In this document: positions 1-5,852 of the stretch, piece after piece
How positions within the stretch are numbered: the stretch's first letter is position 1
How the letters are laid out: every line of letters begins with the position of its first letter
Origin: Chryseosolibacter sp044507115
Lineage (GTDB): Bacteria > Bacteroidota > Bacteroidia > Cytophagales > Cyclobacteriaceae
DNA length: 5,852 nucleotides
Assembly: GCA_044507115.1 (NCBI GenBank)
Contig: JBIQJZ010000228.1
Coordinates: forward strand, 1 to 5,852
Direction: 5' to 3'
Made by a program: the position numbers and the translations under genes
Notes under the pieces: generated by a model
What the model saw: only the letters and a program-made list of their open reading frames with translations
Database searches by the model: none
What the model was told of the DNA's origin: nothing

Positions 1-626
1 GTTCCGTAATCAACTGCTGCGCCAATCACAGCACCCCAAAGACAGCTAGGGCAATCGCCTTCGGGATCACTGTAAAGAATCGGATTGTTATAACTGTAGT
101 TGTAAGGTGTTAATGAAACCAGATCTCCTTCATCTGCAAGCGGATCGACTTGCCACCAGCGACCTGTAGTGTAATCGTAAGTTCTATATTTTGATTGATC
201 AACATTCAATCCCAGATCAAAGATTCTTTCCGTCCGGAATGTCTTTTCACCGGTCCCTTGATTGTACAAGTAACGATTCTCAGTGGTGTTCTCTCTAGAG
301 TAAGAGTTAAATGTTAAACCGAATGGATAATAATCATCCATCTGCACCACTGATGATTTCGCATGCTCCACAGAGAAGTCATCAAAGTATACCTCAAGAG
401 GCGTCTCCTCTTCGTTTGAATAGTAAATATAAACATAGCCAGCGGTGCTGACAACGATATCCGGACTGAATAACCGCTCGTGCGCAACATCCTGGCCCGT
501 TTCTTTTGCGTTTGTGCTCATCCGCATATACCCGCTCTGAGATTCGATCCAATTGAAATCGCGGTCAAATACCAGCCAGTTCAGGTACGCTTTCGGGCCA
601 GAGCCACGATATTGATCGCCAGTAGT
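1..626 (-). CDS. RHS repeat-associated core protein, C-terminal fragment without a start (partial, runs off left edge)
   Basis: Translating the minus strand from 626 to the left edge gives 208 open codons with the hallmarks of the C-terminal part of Bacteroidota RHS proteins. In order these are GPKAYLNWLVFDRDFN, KETGQDVAHERLFSPD, YVYIYYSNEEETPLEVYFDDF, DDYYPFGLTFNSY (from about 338), TGRWWQVDPLADE (164 to about 126), TPYNYSYNNP and DPEG (68-57). The last blocks form the RHS-associated core. RHS proteins are large secreted or surface beta-cage proteins whose variable C-terminal tip is often a toxin; here the tip starts near position 56 (GDCPSCLWGAVIGAAVDYG) and leaves the window. In-frame TGA at 629-627 closes the frame upstream. 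No ATG, GTG or TTG lies between that stop and ATG 527-525, which is already inside conserved sequence. The 5' part is therefore missing, because idi begins only about 100 bp away. It is probably a displaced or truncated RHS tail, perhaps a pseudogene. The family call is firm; whether it is expressed is doubtful. Confidence 0.85.
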
Positions 627-724
627 TCATTCACATAATCCCCAAATATCTCATATCTTGCACGAAACAACATCGGGTCGCAAACATGCAACTTATGCGT
701 ATCGCACGTTGTTAATCTGCTGAT

Positions 725-1240
725 ATGGAACATGTCATCCTGGTCGATAAAAACGACGTTCCGGTAGGAACCATGGAAAAAATGGAAGCCCATGAAAAGG
801 GACTGCTGCACCGGGCCTTTTCGGTGCTGCTGTTTGACCCCTCGGGCAGGGTGCTGCTCCAGAAACGCGCGGACGACAAGTATCACAGCAGCGGCCTGTG
901 GACCAATACTTGCTGCAGTCACCCGCTGCCCGGGGAAGATGTCGAACAAGCTGCCCGCCGGCGCCTCCTCGAGGAAATGGGGATCGATGTGCAGCCCACC
1001 TTCTCACACCATTTTATCTACCAAGCGGAATTCGAAAACGGCCTGATCGAGCACGAACTCGATCATGTTTTTACAGGGACTTTTGACGGTGTGCCTGTTG
1101 CGAATCCAAAGGAGGTGCAGGACTGGAAATTTGCGGACCTGGCTTGGCTAAAGGAAGATATTGCCCGCCACCCGGAGGCGTACACCGTATGGTTCAAGCT
1201 TATCATGACGCATCCTCAGTTGCAAGTCGCGGAAAGCTGA
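725..1240 (+). CDS. idi: Isopentenyl-diphosphate delta-isomerase, type 1 (Nudix fold)
   Basis: This enzyme converts IPP to DMAPP in the cytoplasm and so feeds prenyl-diphosphate and carotenoid synthesis. The 171-residue protein fits the usual bacterial length of about 170-180. It opens with the family's typical N-terminus (EHVILVDKNDVPVGTMEK). By comparison with E. coli Idi, the metal ligands are His23, His29, His66 (in TNTCCSHP), Glu109 and Glu111 (in GLIEHE). The catalytic cysteine is Cys64 of TNxxCxHP, and Glu111 is the second catalytic residue. The degenerate Nudix box covers about residues 70-88 (GEDVEQAARRRLLEEMGID), with Glu84 as its conserved acid. Trp156 matches the active-site tryptophan near the C-terminus. 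All key residues are present, so the protein should be active. ATG 725 is chosen because the family N-terminus begins exactly there; no Shine-Dalgarno sequence precedes it. The lycopene cyclase gene follows on the same strand after 98 bp, which points to carotenoid supply. The DNA is clearly more GC-rich than the RHS fragment to its left (111 of 180 bases at 781-960). Confidence 0.97.
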   Translation: MEHVILVDKNDVPVGTMEKMEAHEKGLLHRAFSVLLFDPSGRVLLQKRADDKYHSSGLWTNTCCSHPLPGEDVEQAARRRLLEEMGIDVQPTFSHHFIYQAEFENGLIEHELDHVFTGTFDGVPVANPKEVQDWKFADLAWLKEDIARHPEAYTVWFKLIMTHPQLQVAES

Positions 1241-1264
1241 CGGCCTGTTTCCTGAATTTTTTTT
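1231..1264 (+). terminator. Possible weak intrinsic terminator or attenuator at the end of idi
   Basis: GGAAA (1231-1235) can pair with TTTCC (1248-1252), with an inner GC/GC pair and a three-base bulge. Four bases later come eight consecutive T residues (1257-1264). The hairpin overlaps the idi stop codon. The T-run is real, but the stem is short and bulged. It may reduce read-through into the cyclase gene rather than stop transcription, or it may have no role. Confidence 0.28.
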
Positions 1265-1338
1265 CCTCCGGCAATCAGGAGTCTAAGAAGTTTAACCCAG
1301 GATCATTAAATTCGCAGACGCAACCAAACCTGAATCCG

Positions 1339-2037
1339 TTGAAACAGAAATGCCTTTATCTCTGCTTGAACCTGTTCTCATTCGCAGCTCCCTTTCTACT
1401 CAGTTTCGTCTACCCCAAACCTGCTTTCGTCAAGAAATGGAAGTATGTCCTTCCGGCCATCGCAACCACGGCAATCGTGTTCGTTGCCTGGAGTGCATTG
1501 TTCACGAATCTCGGCATATGGGGATTTAGCGAGCGATACACACTTGGCAAGTCATACTTCGGCGTGCCACTGGAAGAGATACTGTTCTTCGTCTGCATTC
1601 CATACGTCTCTCTCTTTGTCTACTTTGCCCTCAACCAACTCATTGAGAAGGATCACCTGTTCCCTCACCAGGAATTGATCTCCAGTGTGGTAATCGTCTT
1701 GCTTCTGATCTTTGGTGGCTATTACATGCACCACCTCTATACGGGCGTAGTCTTCCTGGTCACGGCCATGACACTCACGTTCATTTGGCTGAAACTCAGG
1801 GTCCGATTTCTGGGCAGATTCTATTTCGCCTTCGCAGTGTTACTCATCCCGTTCCTGTTTGCCGACAGCATCCTGACGGGATCTTTTCTCGACGAACCCG
1901 TGGTATGGTATAACAGCGATGAGAACCTTGGTTTGCGGATTGGAACTATCCCGATCGAGGATGTGGTATTCGCCATGTTGCAATTTCTTGTCCCGGTTAC
2001 GATCTGGGAAAAACTCGAGGAAGCGCGTTTCTGGTAG
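1339..2037 (+). CDS. Lycopene cyclase, fused CrtYc/CrtYd type (lycopene cyclase domain protein)
   Basis: This is an integral membrane enzyme that cyclises the psi ends of lycopene to beta-rings. The 232-residue protein has about seven hydrophobic segments, at roughly 5-24, 36-56, 82-101, 114-130, 133-151, 161-180 and 205-222. It carries the two paralogous signatures of heterodimeric and fused cyclases. The first is PLEE at 77-80 within GVPLEEILFF, preceded by LGIWGF (58-63). The second is PIED at 205-208 within GTIPIEDVVF. Having both shows that the c and d halves are joined in one chain, as in many Bacteroidota, archaea and fungi. The open frame extends back into idi, but the first in-frame ATG after the idi stop is deep in the protein (codon 130). 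TTG 1339 gives a start about ten residues before the first membrane helix, at the family's usual position, so I chose it. A second TTG at 1366 is possible but would cut into that helix. The gene is probably co-transcribed with idi. Its stop lies 6 bp from the stop of the opposing permease. Product call is strong; exact start is uncertain. Confidence 0.9.
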   Translation: MKQKCLYLCLNLFSFAAPFLLSFVYPKPAFVKKWKYVLPAIATTAIVFVAWSALFTNLGIWGFSERYTLGKSYFGVPLEEILFFVCIPYVSLFVYFALNQLIEKDHLFPHQELISSVVIVLLLIFGGYYMHHLYTGVVFLVTAMTLTFIWLKLRVRFLGRFYFAFAVLLIPFLFADSILTGSFLDEPVVWYNSDENLGLRIGTIPIEDVVFAMLQFLVPVTIWEKLEEARFW

Positions 2038-2043
2038 TCCTGC

Positions 2044-4446
2044 CTATTCGTATCGCAGCGAAGTTACCGGACTTGCAGTCGCGGCTTTCAGCGATTGCAA
2101 GCTAACGGTCAGCCATGCAATCGCAGTAGCGATCAGCCCACTCCCAATAAAAATCCAGGGATTGATGTCGACACGGTAAACAAATTCGTTCAGCCAATTG
2201 TCGACAACAAACCAAGCGAGTCCGGCGGCCGGGAGGAACGCGACGATCACAAGCTTCGTAAACTCAGTGGAGAGCATCAGGGTGAGTCCAGTCGCCGTCG
2301 CACCCATAACCTTGCGAATACCGATCTCTTTCGTCCGCTGTTCAGCCATAAACGCTGCCAACGCAAACAACCCCAGACAGGCGATAAAGATGGCCAGACC
2401 GGAGAAGACCGTGAAGAGCTGTCCCATTCGCTGCTCCGACCGGAACACCTCGTCAAAGCGCTCGTCGAGAAAAGTGTAGTCATACGGCTGGCCGGGAACA
2501 TGTTGCTTCCATGCGTTTCCAACGGAGGCGACAACCGCTTCCGGATCGCCACTGTAACGGATCATCAGCCGATGGGCGGTATTGGTCAGCCGGATCGCGA
2601 GTGGCCGAATCTTAGTTTTCAGCGACTCAAAATTAAAGTCCTTGAACACGCCCACTACCTTGAGACGCTCGATCGTGACATTGTTATTATATAATATCTC
2701 TTCCTCCAGTGGTTTCGAAAAACCGAACTCCTTGACGGCGGCTTCGTTTAGTAGAATAGCCGTGGAATCGGACGGAAAGTCGCGCGAAAAAAAGCGGCCC
2801 TCTTTTAATTCAAACCGCATCACGTCCTGATGATCATAATCTGCGAAGTACACGCACATGAAATGATCCTGTTCCGAACCCGCCGCGCGAAATACAGTTG
2901 TGTTGTCCGCGCCGGGGAATGAGTTGTTCGTGTAGCTACTCGCCACTATTCCGGGCTGCTGTGCTAAAGCGTTCTTGAAGGCATTCCTGTCATCACCCAA
3001 GTGACCGGCATTCGGTAGAATCAGCACGTTGTGCTTGTCAATACCAAGATTGCGCTTCTGCATGAAGTCTATCTGCTGATATACGATCGCCGTAAAAATG
3101 ATCAGGAAAATCGACAGAGCAAACTGGAAGACAACCAGTCCACTGCGCACGCCTCTGCTCTTCATTCCGGCGCGAATTCTTCCCTTGAGGACATCCACGA
3201 CGCTGAAGGATGTCAGGTAGAATGCCGGGTAGCTGCCGGCGATGACGCCGACTAGAACCACTAAGGCGACTACTGAAATCATAAACACCGGATGGAGCAA
3301 CGTGTCCATTCCGAGTTGCTTGCCGGCTAATAGATTGAAGTACGGCAGCAACATGTAACAAAGCGCCATCGCGAGAACAACGGCAATTGCGCTGAACAAC
3401 ATCGATTCCGCCAGGAACTGTCGAATCATTTGCGAACGAAGAGATCCCAGCGTCTTCCGAAGACCAACCTCCTTCGCCCTTCCCGCCGACCGCGCCGTCG
3501 ACAGGTTCATGAAGTTAATGCACGCAATGAGAATGATGAAAATACCAACGCCGGTAAAGCAATAAACGTAGAGGATATTTCCTCCTGGTTCCAGTCCATC
3601 GCGTGTTTTCGCTCGCAAGTGAATATCGGTAAGTGCGGTTGTCGGGTAACCAAATGCATTCTCGTCCTGGCCCATCTCACTCATTGATACACCCATCAGT
3701 CGTTCTACTTCCGGTCCGACGTACTTCAGTATCATCTCCGGAAACTTCGCTTCCACGTCTGCGATCGCTGTATTCGGCTCCAGCTTAATGTAGGTAAAAA
3801 GAAAGTTGTTCAGCCATATAGGCCGCTGCATCTGATCGGCTGACGCAGCCGAGATCAGTGCCTTGAAAATAAAATGAGAGTTGCGCGGAGCATCTTCTGC
3901 AACACCAGTGACAGTAAAGGTCTTGTAACCGCCGATCGTGATAAGCTTACCGAGCGCGCTCTCCTGCCCGAAATATTTGCGGGCAATCGTCTCCGTAAGC
4001 ACCACGGTATTTGGTTCAGTAAGTACAGTCTTTGGGTCACCTTCAATCAGCTTAAAGCTAAAAAACTCAAAGAAGTTGGAGTCTGCGTGAAATACCTTCT
4101 CCTCCGTGAACGATACCTCATCCACACGCATAGACGGAGTTCCCCAGAATCTCGCCAAGCGTGTTGCAGACTGAATGCCCGGGATCTCGGCGACAAAACG
4201 CTCCGCCATGGGTGGAGGCGTGTTTGTAGACAAAATATTCTGATCCGATATCCGCGCGTGAAGGCCTACCTGGTAAATCCGGTCAGCATCCGCGTGAAAC
4301 CGGTCGTAACTCAACTCGTCGATGAGGTAGAGCATGATAAGCAGACACGCAGTAATGCCAATGCTCATTCCGAAAATATTGATAGCAGAAAAGAACTTAT
4401 GCTTCAGAATATTCCGGAAAGCGAGTTTGAAGTAGTTTGTTAACAT
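2044..4446 (-). CDS. ABC transporter permease, MacB/FtsX family, double-module (800 residues)
   Basis: This is the membrane subunit of a MacAB/LolCDE-like exporter in the inner membrane. Its fold is duplicated: each half is a MacB-type periplasmic domain flanked by FtsX membrane helices. Half one has TM1 at about 22-43, a periplasmic domain at about 45-285, and three helices at about 294-316, 343-368 and 386-410. Half two has a helix at about 434-456, a periplasmic domain at about 460-665, and helices at about 676-698, 730-748 and 764-784. The cytoplasmic coupling motif occurs twice, as AKEVGLRKTLGS (324-335) and TKEIGIRKVMGA (705-716). The C-terminus SLKAATASPVTSLRYE is the standard end of this family. 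The N-terminus (NYFKLAFRNILKHKFFSAIN) is also standard, which supports ATG 4446-4444. Length is normal for Bacteroidota members, which are longer than E. coli MacB because of the duplication and lack a fused ATPase. The ATPase is encoded 176 bp upstream, with a 7-bp repeat array running right up to this start codon. The substrate is unknown; antimicrobial, peptide or lipoprotein export are all possible. Confidence 0.96.
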   Translation of the reverse strand: MLTNYFKLAFRNILKHKFFSAINIFGMSIGITACLLIMLYLIDELSYDRFHADADRIYQVGLHARISDQNILSTNTPPPMAERFVAEIPGIQSATRLARFWGTPSMRVDEVSFTEEKVFHADSNFFEFFSFKLIEGDPKTVLTEPNTVVLTETIARKYFGQESALGKLITIGGYKTFTVTGVAEDAPRNSHFIFKALISAASADQMQRPIWLNNFLFTYIKLEPNTAIADVEAKFPEMILKYVGPEVERLMGVSMSEMGQDENAFGYPTTALTDIHLRAKTRDGLEPGGNILYVYCFTGVGIFIILIACINFMNLSTARSAGRAKEVGLRKTLGSLRSQMIRQFLAESMLFSAIAVVLAMALCYMLLPYFNLLAGKQLGMDTLLHPVFMISVVALVVLVGVIAGSYPAFYLTSFSVVDVLKGRIRAGMKSRGVRSGLVVFQFALSIFLIIFTAIVYQQIDFMQKRNLGIDKHNVLILPNAGHLGDDRNAFKNALAQQPGIVASSYTNNSFPGADNTTVFRAAGSEQDHFMCVYFADYDHQDVMRFELKEGRFFSRDFPSDSTAILLNEAAVKEFGFSKPLEEEILYNNNVTIERLKVVGVFKDFNFESLKTKIRPLAIRLTNTAHRLMIRYSGDPEAVVASVGNAWKQHVPGQPYDYTFLDERFDEVFRSEQRMGQLFTVFSGLAIFIACLGLFALAAFMAEQRTKEIGIRKVMGATATGLTLMLSTEFTKLVIVAFLPAAGLAWFVVDNWLNEFVYRVDINPWIFIGSGLIATAIAWLTVSLQSLKAATASPVTSLRYE
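2072..2101 (+). terminator. Hairpin just past the cyclase stop, possible transcript end
   Basis: CTTGCAGTCGC (2072-2082) faces GCGATTGCAAG (2091-2101) across an 8-base loop, giving an 11-bp stem. The one imperfect position is a G-U pair in plus-strand RNA but a C-A mismatch in minus-strand RNA, so the fold favours the cyclase transcript. It begins 34 bases after the cyclase stop and lies inside the last codons of the permease. No T-run follows, so it is not a classical intrinsic terminator. It could protect a 3' end or be chance. Confidence 0.3.
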
Positions 4447-4450
4447 GGTC

Positions 4451-4506
4451 AGTGGTGAGTGGTCAGTAGTGAGTGGTCAGTAGTGAGTGGTCAGTAGTGA
4501 GTGGTC
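4451..4506 (+). repeat. Heptamer tandem array, left arm of an inverted pair (8 units)
   Basis: Eight contiguous 7-bp units read AGTGGTG once, AGTGGTC four times and AGTAGTG three times. After the first unit, AGTGGTC and AGTAGTG alternate strictly, giving a 14-bp period. A partial unit, TGGTC (4446-4450), joins the array to the reversed permease start codon, and decayed units (GGGAGTC, then ATGGTC) follow to 4519. The array occupies the space where a ribosome binding region for the permease would lie. Arrays of short units like this recur between genes in several bacterial groups; their function is not established. Confidence 0.9.
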
Positions 4507-4576
4507 GGGAGTCATGGTCGGCAGCGAGTGGCAGGCTGGATACAGGTACGAGCGTTCGAGTACTGCGCGCTTTGCT

Positions 4577-4620
4577 CTACTCACCACTCACCACTCACTA
4601 CTCACCACTCACTACTCACT
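4577..4620 (-). repeat. Heptamer tandem array, right arm in opposite orientation (5 full units)
   Basis: Read on the plus strand, this holds a partial unit (CTACT), then CACCACT, CACCACT, CACTACT, CACCACT and CACTACT, then a partial CACT. These are the reverse complements of AGTGGTG and AGTAGTG, so the array is the inverted partner of the one at 4451-4506. It ends 3 bp before the ATPase stop codon. The two arms are separated by about 70 bp of non-repetitive or decayed sequence. They can pair along about 40 bp, with roughly one mismatch per 14 bp where AGTGGTG meets AGTGGTC. Confidence 0.88.
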
Positions 4621-4622
4621 CC

Positions 4623-5312
4623 CTAAATATGAAAGTGCTCCTTAATATTCTCCGTAACGACTTTGCCGTCGAACAAATTCACAATTCGATGTGCGTAGTT
4701 TGCGTCGTATGGTGAGTGGGTTACCATGATGATCGTGGTGCCTTCTTCGTTCAACTGCGATAGTAGTTTCATCACTTCTTCTCCGTTGGCGGAGTCGAGA
4801 TTACCGGTTGGTTCATCGGCGAGGATAACGCGGGGTTTGGCGACGATCGCGCGGGCAATGGCTACGCGCTGTTGCTGGCCACCCGACAATTGCTGCGGAA
4901 AATGGTTTCTGCGGTGCATAATATTCATCCGCTCGAGAACTTCCTCTACCCGCTGGCGACGTTCCGACGATGGCACTTTCAGGTACAACAACGGAAGTTC
5001 AACATTTTCGAAAACGGTAAGCTCATCGATCAGGTTAAAGCTCTGGAAGACAAACCCGATAGATCCCTTGCGGAGTTGCGCCCGCTGGCGTTCGGAATAT
5101 CTCGCCACTTCGTGATCGCCGAAATAGTACTCGCCGCCACTCGGATTATCCAGGAGGCCAACGATATTCAGCAGGGTTGATTTTCCGCATCCGGAAGGTC
5201 CCATGATGGCGACGAATTCGCCGTCCTTGATCTCCAGATTGATATTGTTCAGGGCGGTGGTCTCGACCTCTTCCGTGGTGTAGATTTTTTCGAGATTCTT
5301 CAGTCTGATCAT
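4623..5312 (-). CDS. ABC transporter ATP-binding protein, LolD/MacB family
   Basis: This is the cytoplasmic ATPase that drives the FtsX-type permease encoded next in the operon. The 229-residue chain contains every catalytic element in order. They are Walker A GPSGCGKST (38-46, Lys44), the Q-loop in FVFQSFNL (Gln90), signature LSGGQQQR (142-149), Walker B VILADEP (162-168, Asp166 and Glu167), D-loop NLDS (171-174) and switch His199 (VTHS). The stretch after the Q-loop (NLIDELTVFENVELPLLY) and the opening IRLKNLEKIYTT are typical of the LolD/MacB/FtsE branch. The short C-terminus shows a stand-alone nucleotide-binding subunit acting as a homodimer, not a fused MacB. ATG 5312-5310 fits the family N-terminus. 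The adaptor gene ends 67 bp upstream on the same strand and the permease gene begins 176 bp downstream, so the three are very probably one operon. Nothing is missing or unusual in the protein. Confidence 0.97.
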   Translation of the reverse strand: MIRLKNLEKIYTTEEVETTALNNINLEIKDGEFVAIMGPSGCGKSTLLNIVGLLDNPSGGEYYFGDHEVARYSERQRAQLRKGSIGFVFQSFNLIDELTVFENVELPLLYLKVPSSERRQRVEEVLERMNIMHRRNHFPQQLSGGQQQRVAIARAIVAKPRVILADEPTGNLDSANGEEVMKLLSQLNEEGTTIIMVTHSPYDANYAHRIVNLFDGKVVTENIKEHFHI

Positions 5313-5379
5313 GGTTGTAAGAGTTTGTTTTATGTATGCGCAACGGGATTGTCGCTCATTCGCACCATCATGTGATGTT

Positions 5380-5852
5380 TCAATTCAGCAGCAAGACCTC
5401 GTTGTTTCCAAAGTTTTCATAGGATGATGTGATCACCTGCTCGCCGGGCTCCAGTCCTTCCAGTATCTCATAGTGTTCGGTATTTTTTCTTCCGAGTCTG
5501 ATGGCGCGCTTTTCAGCGCGATCACCTTTTACTACAAACACCCAGTTGCCTCCGGTATCCTTGTAGAACCCGCCTACCGGTAGAAGTAATTCCTCGGAAG
5601 ATTGGCCAAGCTGAATTCTCAGACGCAGGGACTGTCCCCGGATTATTCCCTTGGGTGGTTCGCCAACGAAATTCATATCCACTTCAAATCGTCCGTTCGT
5701 AACTCCGGGATATTTGTAAGTGATCTCAAGTAGGTAATTCTTATTGTTGAAGCTCGTCTCTGCGCGAAGTCCGGGATGAATCCGCGGCAGATACAACTCA
5801 TCAATTGGCACTCTCACTTTGTAACTTCCCACGACATCAATCCAACCCAGGC
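5380..5852 (-). CDS. Periplasmic adaptor / membrane-fusion protein (HlyD/MacA-like), C-terminal part, runs off right edge
   Basis: This would link the inner-membrane ABC complex to an outer-membrane channel. The frame is open from the right edge (LGWIDVVGSYKVRVPIDELY) to TGA 5382-5380, giving 156 residues plus a stop. The stretch IDVVGSYKVRVPIDELYLPRIHPGL is the beta-barrel entry typical of Bacteroidota efflux adaptors. The rest alternates beta-strand-like segments and ends with IRLGRKNTEHYEILEGLEPGEQVITSSYENF, which matches the membrane-proximal domain of HlyD/MacA/AcrA-type proteins (VxxGL.xGexVI...Y). The N-terminal membrane anchor, hairpin and lipoyl domains must lie beyond 5852. The GTG at 5832-5830 is not the true start, because the conserved sequence continues upstream of it. 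The gene is the first visible member of the leftward operon, followed after 67 bp by the ATPase. Whether a TolC-like gene lies further upstream cannot be seen. Confidence 0.9.
   Translation of the reverse strand, partial: LGWIDVVGSYKVRVPIDELYLPRIHPGLRAETSFNNKNYLLEITYKYPGVTNGRFEVDMNFVGEPPKGIIRGQSLRLRIQLGQSSEELLLPVGGFYKDTGGNWVFVVKGDRAEKRAIRLGRKNTEHYEILEGLEPGEQVITSSYENFGNNEVLLLN

Noticed and set aside
627..724. Promoter for idi of the Bacteroidota type (TTG and TAnnTTTG).
   Set aside because: Only partial matches (for example TATCTTGC at 654-661) were found and none has a well-placed upstream box. A promoter must exist near here but I cannot place it.
581..949. 122-codon minus-strand ORF whose end reads YEIFGDYVNELLAI, faintly like an RHS phrase and one frame away from the real RHS frame.
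   Set aside because: Most of it is antisense to idi and has no protein-like character. The resemblance is short, and in RHS proteins such a phrase does not sit directly before GPKAYLNW. A frameshift joining the two frames cannot be excluded but is not supported.
1350..1441. ATG at 1350 as the cyclase start.
   Set aside because: It is in a different frame and gives a peptide with no hydrophobic or family sequence.
2095..2694. 199-codon plus-strand ORF inside the permease gene.
   Set aside because: It is antisense to a clear 800-residue family member and shows no domain, membrane segment or start signal of its own.
3874..4443. 189-codon plus-strand ORF opposite the 5' part of the permease gene.
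   Set aside because: It is antisense shadow: the composition follows the complement of the permease codons and no recognisable motif is present.
4451..4620. A CRISPR array or an insertion sequence in the repeat region.
   Set aside because: The units are 7 bp and contiguous with no spacers, and no transposase or target duplication is visible. The inverted arrangement is better described as opposed short tandem arrays.
4473..4715. 80-codon plus-strand ORF across the heptamer arrays (reading SSEWSVVSG and SPLTTHYSPLTTH).
   Set aside because: The peptide is only a translation of the 7-bp repeats and then runs antisense into the ATPase. Such repeat-derived reading frames are not genes.
5366..5377. 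Small inverted repeat CATCATGTGATG between the adaptor and ATPase genes as an operator.
   Set aside because: The arms are only 5 bp with a 2-bp centre, so chance is likely. It lies inside an apparent operon with no other regulatory sign.

Overview
The window looks like chromosomal DNA of a member of the Bacteroidota, probably a Cytophagales- or Chitinophagaceae-like bacterium. This rests on several things together. There is an RHS-type surface protein tail with the wording common in that phylum. There is an 800-residue double-module MacB/FtsX permease encoded with its ATPase and adaptor. A fused lycopene cyclase sits beside a type 1 IPP isomerase. No start codon has a clear Shine-Dalgarno sequence. 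The assignment is inferred from protein style; no rRNA or other marker gene is present.

Layout, left to right. (1) Positions 1-626, minus strand: the C-terminal part of an RHS-repeat protein, running off the left edge. It has no usable start, because an in-frame stop lies immediately upstream at 627-629. It is much more AT-rich than what follows. (2) Positions 725-2037, plus strand: a two-gene isoprenoid/carotenoid unit. idi makes DMAPP from IPP, and a 232-residue fused CrtYc-CrtYd-type lycopene cyclase, probably started at TTG 1339, closes the rings of lycopene. (3) Positions 2044 to the right edge, minus strand: a leftward tripartite export operon. Its order in the direction of transcription is membrane-fusion (HlyD/MacA-like) protein, LolD/MacB-like ATPase, then MacB/FtsX permease. 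The cyclase and the permease converge with only 6 bp between their stop codons.

The ATPase and permease should assemble into an inner-membrane mechanotransmission-type ABC machine, coupled through the adaptor to an outer-membrane channel that is not in the window. The substrate cannot be told from the sequence.

The least explained structure is the 176-bp gap between the ATPase and permease genes. It carries two arrays of a degenerate 7-bp repeat in opposite orientation. In the operon mRNA they could fold into a long hairpin whose 3' arm ends at the permease start codon. I found no clearly new biological system here. The best leads are this hairpin, the start-less RHS tip and the sharp composition change between that tip and idi.
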